Source: Desertivirga arenae
GTDB lineage: Bacteria; Bacteroidota; Bacteroidia; Sphingobacteriales; Sphingobacteriaceae
Reading direction: 5' to 3'
Length of the DNA: 64,000 nucleotides
Assembly (NCBI RefSeq): GCF_017355785.1
Contig: NZ_JAFEWE010000015.1
Span: 1 to 64,000 of the forward strand
Shown: positions 23,921 to 31,378 of the stretch, in pieces
Numbering within the stretch: the stretch's first letter is position 1
How the letters are laid out: each line of letters begins with the position of its first letter
Translations under genes and position numbers: made by a program
The notes under the pieces: model-generated
What the model was told of the DNA's origin: nothing
Seen by the model: only the letters and a program-made list of their open reading frames with translations
Databases searched by the model: none

Positions 23921-25177
23921 ATGCCAGTATCCCGTTTAGCACAGCACTTGAAAGGCTCTGAGATCATTAAGATTGCAGGCGAAATAAATGAATTAAAGAA
24001 ACAAGGTCAGCAAATTGCTAACCTTACCATAGGCGATTTTGATGCTTCCTTATTTCCCATTCCAGAGGAATTAACCAATGGAATTAAAGAGGCGTATGAC
24101 CAACACCAAACAAACTACCCTCCGGCAGACGGTCTTCTAACCCTGCGTGAAAGCGTGAGTTCTTTTATGAAGAAAGAGTTTGGTTTGGAGCTTGGCACCA
24201 ATGAGATACTTATTTCCAGTGGCTCCCGTCCTATTATTTATGCTACCTATCTGGCATTGATCGATCCGGGGGATACTGTAATTTTCCCGGCGCCGTCCTG
24301 GAATAATAATCATTACTGTGATCTTACTTCTGCCAAAGGAATTGCAGTACCTACATTGGCAGAAAACAACTTTATGCCAACGGCAGAAGATCTGCGCCCT
24401 TATATTTCCGGTGCTACCTTACTCGCACTTTGCTCTCCACTTAACCCTACCGGCACCATGTTCGGAAAAGAAAACCTGGAAGAGATTTGCGACATGGTAC
24501 TCGAAGAAAATAAAAAGCGCCAGGCTGGGGAAAAACCACTGTACATCCTTTACGATCAGATTTATGCTATGCTAACCTTCGGAAATCATCAGCATGTTGA
24601 TCCCGTAAGCCTTCGCCCGGAGATAAAAGATTACGTGATCTATATCGATGGAGCTTCCAAATGTTTTGCCGCCACGGGTGTTCGTGTAGGCTGGGGTTTC
24701 GGACCAGCTCATGTAATTGATAAAATGCGTTCGATCGTAGGCCACATGGGGGCATGGGCACCAAAACCAGAACAAGTAGCTATGGCAAATTACCTGAATA
24801 ATGGAGAAGCCGTATCAAAATACTTAAGTACATTTAAACAACGGATCCAGGCCAGTTTGGATACCTTGTACAAAGGGTTTCAGGAATTGAAATCCGACGG
24901 TTTTGCAGTAGATGCCATAGAGCCAATGGGAGCTATTTATCTTACCCTGAAACTTGACTATACCGGAAAGACCACCCCAGATGGAACTGTCCTGCAGGAT
25001 AGTTCAGATATCAACTTTTATCTCATTAAAGAAGCTAAAGTAGCTTTAGTACCATTCTCCGCATTTGGTACCGGACATGAAATTAATTGGTTCAGAGCCT
25101 CAGTAGGAGCATGCTCTGCAGAAGAAATTGCTGCCATGATCCCACGAATAAAGGAAGCTCTTAGCAAATTAAAATAG
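23921..25177 (+). CDS. Class I/II PLP-dependent aminotransferase (aspartate-aminotransferase-like)
   Basis: A 418-residue fold-type I aminotransferase. The N-terminal NLTIGDFDASLFPIPEEL, the cofactor-site SSGSRPIIYATYLALIDPGD, LCSPLNPTGTMF, YDQIYAMLTF and the PLP lysine K247 in DGASKCFAATGVRVGW are all in order; the final Arg is in NWFRASVGA. Substrate is not evident: the family covers Asp, Tyr, Ala and others. It follows the argH terminator and has its own candidate promoter (TATATTTG at 23860), so I do not include it in the arginine operon. Confidence 0.88.
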   Translation: MPVSRLAQHLKGSEIIKIAGEINELKKQGQQIANLTIGDFDASLFPIPEELTNGIKEAYDQHQTNYPPADGLLTLRESVSSFMKKEFGLELGTNEILISSGSRPIIYATYLALIDPGDTVIFPAPSWNNNHYCDLTSAKGIAVPTLAENNFMPTAEDLRPYISGATLLALCSPLNPTGTMFGKENLEEICDMVLEENKKRQAGEKPLYILYDQIYAMLTFGNHQHVDPVSLRPEIKDYVIYIDGASKCFAATGVRVGWGFGPAHVIDKMRSIVGHMGAWAPKPEQVAMANYLNNGEAVSKYLSTFKQRIQASLDTLYKGFQELKSDGFAVDAIEPMGAIYLTLKLDYTGKTTPDGTVLQDSSDINFYLIKEAKVALVPFSAFGTGHEINWFRASVGACSAEEIAAMIPRIKEALSKLK

Positions 25178-25187
25178 GTACTTTATT

Positions 25188-25232
25188 CTGCTTTCCAGGC
25201 ATCTTCAGGGCCTTGAAAGCAGGATTCTATTT
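25188..25232 (+). terminator. Terminator between the aminotransferase and the ThrE-type genes
   Basis: CTGCTTTC (25188-25195) pairs with GAAAGCAG (25215-25222), extended inward by AGGC/GCCT with a C/T mismatch; ATTCTATTTTT follows. The neighbours converge here. Confidence 0.7.
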
Positions 25233-25238
25233 TTGCTG

Positions 25239-25742
25239 CTATCCTCTTGGAAAACCTATCCTTTTTATCTTTATATCTTTTGCAGATTCCTTTCTTGTGA
25301 TCAATAAGGGTACACCTACTCCGCCAGCAAGTGCCATCAGGATAAACATTACTTTTAATCCATTATTTACGGTCTCAGAAAGAATATGATCGAAAGTAGT
25401 AGGATCAATCTTTCCTGAAAGGTGCATCAGTCCTAACATCATCCGGTACGCAAATATTCCAGGAACCATAGGGATAACAGCAGGAATAGCAAATACAGGG
25501 GGCGGTGCATGTCTTACATGAGCAAACCAAATACTTAGAAATCCAATAGCAGTAGCTCCGACAAAAGTTGCAAGGATCACATTTATCTCAAAGTGCATTA
25601 AGAAGACTTTGGAGAGGCCACCAATAGCAGCCATCACATAGATCGGAAGAAGCGTTCTCTTAGGCACATTAAACAGTACGCCGAATCCTATTGCAGCAAG
25701 TCCGAACCAAATTCCTTTTTCTAATAATGGCAGCCAATCCAT
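25239..25742 (-). CDS. Threonine/serine exporter C-terminal half (ThrE_2, DUF3815-like)
   Basis: A 167-residue membrane protein with four to five hydrophobic segments, matching the short C-terminal half of ThrE-type exporters (PF12821-type). Features: GIWFGLAAIGFGVLFNVPKRTLLPIYVMAAIGGL, then FVGATAIGFLSIWFA and the motif PVFAIPAVIPMVPGIFAYRMM typical of the family. It lies 53 bp downstream of the other half on the same strand; the two would assemble into one exporter in the inner membrane. Substrate (threonine/serine or other) is inferred only from the family. Confidence 0.85.
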   Translation of the reverse strand: MDWLPLLEKGIWFGLAAIGFGVLFNVPKRTLLPIYVMAAIGGLSKVFLMHFEINVILATFVGATAIGFLSIWFAHVRHAPPPVFAIPAVIPMVPGIFAYRMMLGLMHLSGKIDPTTFDHILSETVNNGLKVMFILMALAGGVGVPLLITRKESAKDIKIKRIGFPRG

Positions 25743-25795
25743 AGCTAATATTTATATTATTTGAATATTCTAATCACAAACAGTCTTCCCCTTTG

Positions 25796-26560
25796 CTAAA
25801 GCAGCATTGAAGTAAGCATTCCAAGGGCAATAGCAAAAGAGATAATAAAGCCGTTAAGGCCTCTGATAAGCCCATTCTGCGAATTACCTTCAATCATGTC
25901 TGAAAACGAATTTATAAGTGGCACCCCGGGTATTAGGAAAAGGACCGAAGTTGCGAAAGCATGCTCCTGCATATGTCCCGTTCCCAGACGAACCAGAGGC
26001 CCGGCAATAAATGAAGCGGTGAATGAGGCGAAGTAAATGCACATATAAGGGTTGAATCCCTTTTTCAGTGTTTCCTGTCTGATAAAAAGTCCTGAGAAGG
26101 TTGCAATGAACACCACCAGCATATCTATCGTCGTACCACCGGCTACGCGGCAAAAAGAGGCCCCTGCCAAGCCTACAAGCACCAGAACAATCCATCGTGA
26201 ATAATGAGGCAATGCAACAAGGCGCTCGACTTCTTCATTGATCTGTTTAACCGTCCATTTCTCCTCCAATACCTGCCAGCTCATTTTACTAATGCCCGAA
26301 AGAACCGTAAAGTTTACGCCATGTGGCGAAGTCCTCTTTAAACTATTAAAGAAATAATTATTGTCTTCGTCGTAAAGACTCAGCATTAAAGTTCGTTGGG
26401 AGATCAGCATATCAGCGTTATAGCCAAAGGAAGTGGCTATCCGGGTGATCGTATTACGGATCCTCGCAGTACTTGCTCCAGAAACCATCAGCAATGCCCC
26501 CACATTTAGCAGGATTGCTCCTAATTCTTTAACTTCTTTGTCGGTATGATGTTCAGCCAT
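25796..26560 (-). CDS. Threonine/serine exporter N-terminal half (ThrE_1, DUF1212-like)
   Basis: A 254-residue membrane protein of the DUF1212/ThrE family: a cytoplasmic head of about 130 residues (LLMVSGASTARIRNTITRIA near the N-terminus is diagnostic) followed by five hydrophobic segments (WIVLVLVGLAGASFCRVAGG, LIPGVPLINSFSDMIEGN). In actinobacterial ThrE these parts are fused with the next gene; here they are separate. CAAAGTTA at 26587-26594 gives a candidate minus-strand -7 box. Confidence 0.87.
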   Translation of the reverse strand: MAEHHTDKEVKELGAILLNVGALLMVSGASTARIRNTITRIATSFGYNADMLISQRTLMLSLYDEDNNYFFNSLKRTSPHGVNFTVLSGISKMSWQVLEEKWTVKQINEEVERLVALPHYSRWIVLVLVGLAGASFCRVAGGTTIDMLVVFIATFSGLFIRQETLKKGFNPYMCIYFASFTASFIAGPLVRLGTGHMQEHAFATSVLFLIPGVPLINSFSDMIEGNSQNGLIRGLNGFIISFAIALGMLTSMLL

Positions 26561-26682
26561 GTTGATTCTGCCTATCCTAGGCTGAACAAAGTTAAATTGC
26601 TATAGTTACAAGAAAATTGACAGTAGTCACTTCATAAAAGGATCTTAGTCTCTTATCCTGTTAATCTTGAAACTTTTCTCAA

Positions 26683-27399
26683 CTACGCCGCCGTAGAAAT
26701 ATGCTTAACAAGGCTCCTCTTAGCCAGTGGCAAAAGTGTCTGTTCCAGAGGGAACTTAATATCTGTTTCAACGTGGTAAACAGCTGGATTAGGAACTTCC
26801 CTCCTCACATGGATAAGCTCTTTTCTGATGGCTTCAGGAGTATTAATAAAATTACGTTCGAAACTTGCAACGAAAGTGGTATTTATTCCCCGGTATTTTT
26901 CATCGTGATTTTCAAAAATAGTGACCTGGTACTCGTACACATTGGTGCTTCTTTCATCTCCGTTGCGAAGCAATAAATATCCATGATAAGGATAAAGAGG
27001 AATTACACCAATAGGTTCTATCCTTAGGCGACTTTCAACAAACTCGTATATCTCACGTCCCTCCTTCAAAGCCGGATCCATTTTCCGTAAGGAATAGCTG
27101 ATAATATGCTCTATCTCCAGCATAAGAGAATCGTCCTTTACCATCTTCTCATAAGTAAGTTTAACCGCTTCGATATCTGCGTTGGTCAACCTTTCCGGAA
27201 ATGCCTTTTGTAAGGCCGTCTTATTCTCCTTAAACTTCAGCAGGTTATTGTAATGAAAGATCAAGTCGTTCAAATCGGGGTAGAGCTTAGTTTTGTTAAA
27301 ATGCTGATTGATCTGCTGTAAATAGCCCAGCAACTGATATTTTTTAAACTCGAAATCCAAAGAACCCTCAATAAACCAATTAACGCTTAATGACTTCAT
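26683..27399 (-). CDS. Conserved hypothetical protein
   Basis: A soluble 238-residue protein that I do not recognise. I chose the ATG at 27399 (MKSLSVNWFIEGSLDFEFKK); an in-frame ATG at 27429 would extend it into the tandem-repeat array and is unlikely. The sequence is rich in Lys, Glu and aromatics, with a long helical middle (LTNADIEAVKLTYEKMVKDD) and the motif IGVIPLYPYHGYLLLR. It has no signal peptide or membrane helix. It is probably a lone gene: upstream is the repeat array, downstream the ThrE-type pair 122 bp away. Confidence 0.7.
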   Translation of the reverse strand: MKSLSVNWFIEGSLDFEFKKYQLLGYLQQINQHFNKTKLYPDLNDLIFHYNNLLKFKENKTALQKAFPERLTNADIEAVKLTYEKMVKDDSLMLEIEHIISYSLRKMDPALKEGREIYEFVESRLRIEPIGVIPLYPYHGYLLLRNGDERSTNVYEYQVTIFENHDEKYRGINTTFVASFERNFINTPEAIRKELIHVRREVPNPAVYHVETDIKFPLEQTLLPLAKRSLVKHISTAA

Positions 27400-27421
27400 A
27401 TTAAGTAAGATTATTTGTTGG

Positions 27422-27534
27422 GATTTCACCGATTAAATATGATTACAATGATTAGTTTTGATTACACTGATTAGCTGTGATTACACTGATAGTGATGATT
27501 TCACCGATTAGCTGTGACTATGCGATTAATTTAA
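27422..27534 (+). repeat. 19-bp tandem repeat array, six units (forward)
   Basis: Units starting GATTACAC-like lie at 27422, 27441, 27460, 27479, 27497 and 27516: period 19, once 18. The best unit is GATTACACTGATTAGCTGT; core consensus GATTACACYGATTA. The last unit is degenerate. A 30-40 bp spacer separates it from an array of the same unit in the opposite orientation. Confidence 0.88.
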
Positions 27535-27567
27535 ATACACTAATAAAAGTTAAGCATATATGCTATC

Positions 27568-27681
27568 TCTATAAATCTGCGTAATCCTATTTATTCGGTG
27601 TAATCAACTATATTCTGTGTAATCCTACTTACCCGGTGTAATCAACATAAATCTGTGTAATCTCAATCAATCTGTGTAATT
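27568..27681 (-). repeat. 19-bp tandem repeat array, six units (reverse)
   Basis: The reverse-complement unit, ending GTAATC, recurs with GTAATC at 27581, 27600, 27619, 27638, 27657 and (as GTAATT) 27676: an exact period of 19. It lies 39 bp upstream of the RsmI-like gene. The opposed arrays could fold together at DNA or RNA level. Confidence 0.88.
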
Positions 27682-27719
27682 CCATTTAATAATAAATAAA
27701 AAACCTCAAATTTGCAATA

Positions 27720-28427
27720 ATGCCAAAAGGGACACTCTTTCTTATTCCAGTGCCTCTTGCTGAGAATTCAGCGAGTAAAGTACTTACTTCTTATCAGCAA
27801 GAATTGATAAACAACATTCGTACCTATATTGTAGAGAACGAAAAGACAGCGCGGTACTGGTTGAAAAACATGAATCTGAAGATTCCCCAAAGTGAACTGT
27901 CGATTCATGTATACGGTAAGCATTCTGAAAAAAACGACATGAGCTCCTATTTCAAGGAGTTGGAGGCGGGAATTGACGTGGGACTAATGAGCGAAGCTGG
28001 TTGCCCGGCTGTCGCAGATCCAGGATCGGACATCGTAGCGGAGGCTCATCGGAGGGGAATAAAAGTTGCACCGATGGTTGGACCCAGCTCAATTTTGCTG
28101 GCTTTGATGGGATCCGGGTTTAGCGGACAAAGTTTTACGTTTCATGGTTACCTACCGATAGACAAAGCCCAGCGTACAAAGAAGATCAAGGAGTTGGAAC
28201 TGAATGCGCAGCGACTGGATCAGACACAAATATTTATTGAAACTCCATTCAGGAACAATCAAATGCTTGAGGAGCTTCAGAAAACATGCACAGCTAAAAC
28301 AAGATTATGTGTCGCCGTAAACCTTACCGGCGAAGATGAACAGATTATTTCCCAGTCCATCGAACTTTGGAAAAAGCAAAAAGCAGATTTCCATAAGAAA
28401 CCTGCTATATTTCTTTTATATCGTTAA
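27720..28427 (+). CDS. SAM-dependent methyltransferase, tetrapyrrole-methylase fold (RsmI-like)
   Basis: A 235-residue protein of the tetrapyrrole methylase / RsmI superfamily. GTLFLIPVPLAENS is the N-terminal SAM-binding strand, GIDVGLMSEAGCPAVADPGS is the RsmI-like loop, and VGPSSILLALMGSGFSGQSFTFHGYLP is diagnostic; ending in the IETPFRNNQ block. RsmI methylates 16S rRNA C1402 at the 2'-O position, but this is a shorter, divergent paralogue group common in Bacteroidota, so its exact target is uncertain. It overlaps the convergent RlmI-like gene by 4 bp. Confidence 0.88.
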   Translation: MPKGTLFLIPVPLAENSASKVLTSYQQELINNIRTYIVENEKTARYWLKNMNLKIPQSELSIHVYGKHSEKNDMSSYFKELEAGIDVGLMSEAGCPAVADPGSDIVAEAHRRGIKVAPMVGPSSILLALMGSGFSGQSFTFHGYLPIDKAQRTKKIKELELNAQRLDQTQIFIETPFRNNQMLEELQKTCTAKTRLCVAVNLTGEDEQIISQSIELWKKQKADFHKKPAIFLLYR

Positions 28428-29611
28428 ATAACCCGGCAAAGAAGGCCTTTCAGATACTCTCCCTCTGGAAAGGATGCTCTTACCGGATGGTCTTCTGGCT
28501 GACAGAACTGATAGATAAATTGAATCTCTTTTCCTGCATCTAAAGCAGCCCAGGCAAGTATTTGCTTGAAATGGGCTATATCTACAGCTCCGGAGCAGGA
28601 GAATGTAGCAAGTAAGCCACCGCTATTTAAAAGTAGCATTCCTATACGATTCAAATCTTTATACGCCCTGGAAGCTTTATCCAGAGTAGAACGTGAAGGA
28701 GCATATTTCGGGGGATCAAGTACGATGATATCAAACTTTTCACCGTTCTCTTTAAGTAACCGCAATTGTTTATTAACATCAGACTGTACTGCAGTATGCT
28801 TTGCATTTTCAAACTGATTCAGCTCGATATTCTGCTTCAGCGTTTCTATTGCCAGTGCCGAACTATCTACACTCATAACTTCTGCTGCACCCAGTTTCAA
28901 GGCATTCAGCGTAAAACCGCCGGAATAGGAAAAACAATCGAGAACCCGTTTTCCTGCTGCATGTTCAGCTACTATCTTTCGATTATCACGCTGATCGCAA
29001 AAGAAACCAGACTTTTGTCCCTCTGCTATATTAATGTGATACCTAATTCCGTTTTCTATCACCTCCACAAATTCAGGTGGTGCTTCTCCGTACAACACTC
29101 CATGAGATGCCTCCATCCCTTCATGGGCCCTTGCTCCGGCATCACTTCGGTCAAAAATCCCTTTTGGTTGTAATAGAGTGGCCAATTCCGAAATGATCGT
29201 CGACTTTACTTTTTCAATACCAGAGGTGAGGATCTGAACAGAAAGATAATCTGAATATTTATCTACAATGAGACCGGGAAGGTAATCGGCTTCGCTAAAG
29301 ATCAGGCGACAAGCATTGGTATCATCTGAATTCAGAATTGATCTTCGGGATGCCACAGCTTTTTGAATGCGCACTCTCCACCAGTCCTCATTCACCTCAA
29401 CTTCCTGATTCCACTCCAGAAGCCTTACTGCTACCCGACTTTCTTTATTGTAAAAGCCATAAGCGAGAAAATCACCAGACATATCTGTTACAGTAACAAG
29501 ATCACCGTTCTCTGGCTTTCCCTTTACAAAATCAATTGCTCCCGAAAATACCCATGGATGTAACTGGCGGACAGCCTTATCTTTTCCCTTCTTTAAGCGA
29601 ACTGTAAACAT
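28424..29611 (-). CDS. Class I SAM-dependent rRNA cytosine methyltransferase (RlmI-like)
   Basis: A 395-residue protein with an N-terminal PUA domain (about residues 3-75, RLKKGKDKAVRQLHPWVFSGAI) and a C-terminal Rossmann methyltransferase: VLDCFSYSGGFTLNALKLGA is motif I, followed by DIIVLDPPKYAPSRSTLDKA (motif IV) and LLNSGGLLATFSCSG. This matches RlmI/RlmK-type 23S rRNA m5C methyltransferases. TACTTTTG at 29623 to 29616 on the minus strand ends only 4 bp before the ATG, so the transcript may be almost leaderless. Confidence 0.92.
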   Translation of the reverse strand: MFTVRLKKGKDKAVRQLHPWVFSGAIDFVKGKPENGDLVTVTDMSGDFLAYGFYNKESRVAVRLLEWNQEVEVNEDWWRVRIQKAVASRRSILNSDDTNACRLIFSEADYLPGLIVDKYSDYLSVQILTSGIEKVKSTIISELATLLQPKGIFDRSDAGARAHEGMEASHGVLYGEAPPEFVEVIENGIRYHINIAEGQKSGFFCDQRDNRKIVAEHAAGKRVLDCFSYSGGFTLNALKLGAAEVMSVDSSALAIETLKQNIELNQFENAKHTAVQSDVNKQLRLLKENGEKFDIIVLDPPKYAPSRSTLDKASRAYKDLNRIGMLLLNSGGLLATFSCSGAVDIAHFKQILAWAALDAGKEIQFIYQFCQPEDHPVRASFPEGEYLKGLLCRVI

Positions 29612-29682
29612 CCTCCAAAAGTAAGGATAACATTTGAAGGCACTAAAAGAATTATTGAGCTATTAGCTGTTCAACAATGAAA

Positions 29683-31071
29683 CTAGCCAAACAAGGAGCC
29701 AAACACTTCTTCAATTTTAGATACGCTTTTGATTCCAATTGCATATCTGCTAAGGTCCAATCCTTTCTGATTATACTTGGATATGTAGATCTCTTCAAAT
29801 CCTAATTTTTGAGCTTCGGCTATCCTCTGCTCTATCCGGTTCACTGCTCTGATTTCTCCTGATAAACCCACTTCAGCGGCGAAACAAACTTTAGAAGAAA
29901 TAGAGATATCTTCATGCGATGATATAATAGCAGCAACGATACCCAGGTCGACTGCAGGATCTTCCACCCTTAATCCCCCGGCAATGTTAAGGAAAACATC
30001 TTTGGCACTTAGGCGAAAACCACATCGCTTTTCAAGAACGGCCAATAGCATGTTCATGCGCTTGGTATCAAATCCTGTAGCGGAACGCTGTGGAGTTCCA
30101 TACGCAGAGGGACTTACCAATGCTTGTGTTTCAATGAGCATAGGCCGCGCTCCTTCAAGCATTGCAGAGATGGTGATTCCGCTTAGCTCTTCATCCCTTT
30201 GCGATAATAATATCTCTGAAGGATTAGACACTTCTCTTAGTCCCGTTCCCTGCATTTCATAAATCCCGAGCTCTGAAGATGAACCAAAGCGATTCTTTAC
30301 TGCTCTTAATATTCTGTAGACATGGTGCCGGTCGCCTTCAAATTGAAGCACCGTATCTACCATATGTTCCAGTATTTTCGGCCCCGCTATCGTTCCATCC
30401 TTCGTAATATGTCCAATAAGAAATACAGGAGTGGAAGTTTCTTTCGCAAAACGCAGTAATTCAGCGGTACACTCACGTACTTGAGATACACTTCCTGGTG
30501 TAGACTCAATATGAGCAGAATGAAGGGTTTGAATGGAATCTATGACTACTATGTCTGGCTCAAGCTGCTCAATCTGCTTAAAAATATTCTGAGTAGAGGT
30601 TTCTGTTAAAATAAAGGCCTCTTGCCCAGGCAAAAGAGGTGAAAGACGTTCTGCCCGCATTTTTATTTGATGCTCGCTTTCTTCCCCAGATACGTATAGG
30701 ACTTTCATGTCAGGCAAGCTCAAAGCCACTTGGAGCATCAGTGTAGATTTGCCAATCCCAGGCTCGCCTCCAATAAGAACAAGCGAACCTGGAACAATTC
30801 CTCCTCCCAAAACCCGGTTCAGTTCTGCATCAGGAGTTACAAAACGGGATTCTTCCTGGTAGATTATTTCAGCTATACGGGAGGGCTTTGTAACACGGGA
30901 ACTATTTCCTAAAGAGGCATTTACTTTCCAATCCGGTACACTGGCATTTGCTTTTTGAATAACTTCTTCCACAAAAGTATTCCATTGAGAACAGGCAGGA
31001 CATTTTCCCAGCCATTTTGGAGATTCGTAGCCGCAGCTCTGACAGAAATATGCCGACTTAGTTTTAGCCAT
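29683..31071 (-). CDS. radA: DNA repair protein RadA (Sms)
   Basis: A 462-residue RadA that promotes branch migration in recombination. The zinc finger uses C10-X2-C13 and C24-X2-C27, Walker A GGEPGIGKST is at 101-110, the RadA-specific KNRFG lies near 258, and the C-terminal Lon-like domain has ALVSPSAYGTPQRSATGFD and GGLRVEDPAVDLGI. Length is normal. It stands alone on the minus strand between the RlmI-like gene and the small membrane-protein gene. Confidence 0.97.
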   Translation of the reverse strand: MAKTKSAYFCQSCGYESPKWLGKCPACSQWNTFVEEVIQKANASVPDWKVNASLGNSSRVTKPSRIAEIIYQEESRFVTPDAELNRVLGGGIVPGSLVLIGGEPGIGKSTLMLQVALSLPDMKVLYVSGEESEHQIKMRAERLSPLLPGQEAFILTETSTQNIFKQIEQLEPDIVVIDSIQTLHSAHIESTPGSVSQVRECTAELLRFAKETSTPVFLIGHITKDGTIAGPKILEHMVDTVLQFEGDRHHVYRILRAVKNRFGSSSELGIYEMQGTGLREVSNPSEILLSQRDEELSGITISAMLEGARPMLIETQALVSPSAYGTPQRSATGFDTKRMNMLLAVLEKRCGFRLSAKDVFLNIAGGLRVEDPAVDLGIVAAIISSHEDISISSKVCFAAEVGLSGEIRAVNRIEQRIAEAQKLGFEEIYISKYNQKGLDLSRYAIGIKSVSKIEEVFGSLFG

Positions 31072-31148
31072 TCTGAAAACTTAAAAATGATTCAATATTT
31101 AAGGTATGTATCGTACAGCCATGCCAGACCAGGCAATCCCACAATCTA

Positions 31149-31373
31149 TTAATTAATCTTCTTATTCCTACCTATGAGGAGATAAAGCAAAGATCCTAAC
31201 ACGGGCAGAAAAAGAATGATAAAAATCCAGATCGTCCTGATCGTGCTATTCTCAAATTTGCCTTTTACAGCATCTATAATGCTAAAAAGCATCAATCCAA
31301 ACGGGATCAGACCGAAGAAGGCAATAAGGATTAGCTCAGGAAATCCAATTTTAAAAAGAAGTAAATTGCTCAT
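31149..31373 (-). CDS. Small PLD-nuclease N-terminal-domain-like membrane protein
   Basis: A 74-residue protein with two hydrophobic helices (LILIAFFGLIPFGLMLFSIIDAV and TIWIFIILFLPVLGSLLYLLIG), ending in basic residues. The pattern of two helices joined by a short polar loop and the end LGSLLYLLIGRNKK resembles the PLDc_N domain, found alone in many small membrane proteins. Function unknown. I chose the ATG at 31373, 5 bp after the stop of the ABC transporter, rather than an in-frame ATG at 31421 inside that gene. Probably co-transcribed with it. Confidence 0.75.
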   Translation of the reverse strand: MSNLLLFKIGFPELILIAFFGLIPFGLMLFSIIDAVKGKFENSTIRTIWIFIILFLPVLGSLLYLLIGRNKKIN

Positions 31374-31378
31374 TGAAA

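Noticed and set aside
27422-27681. CRISPR array
   Set aside because: The 19-bp units are contiguous with no unique spacers, are degenerate and change orientation in the middle; no cas gene is near.
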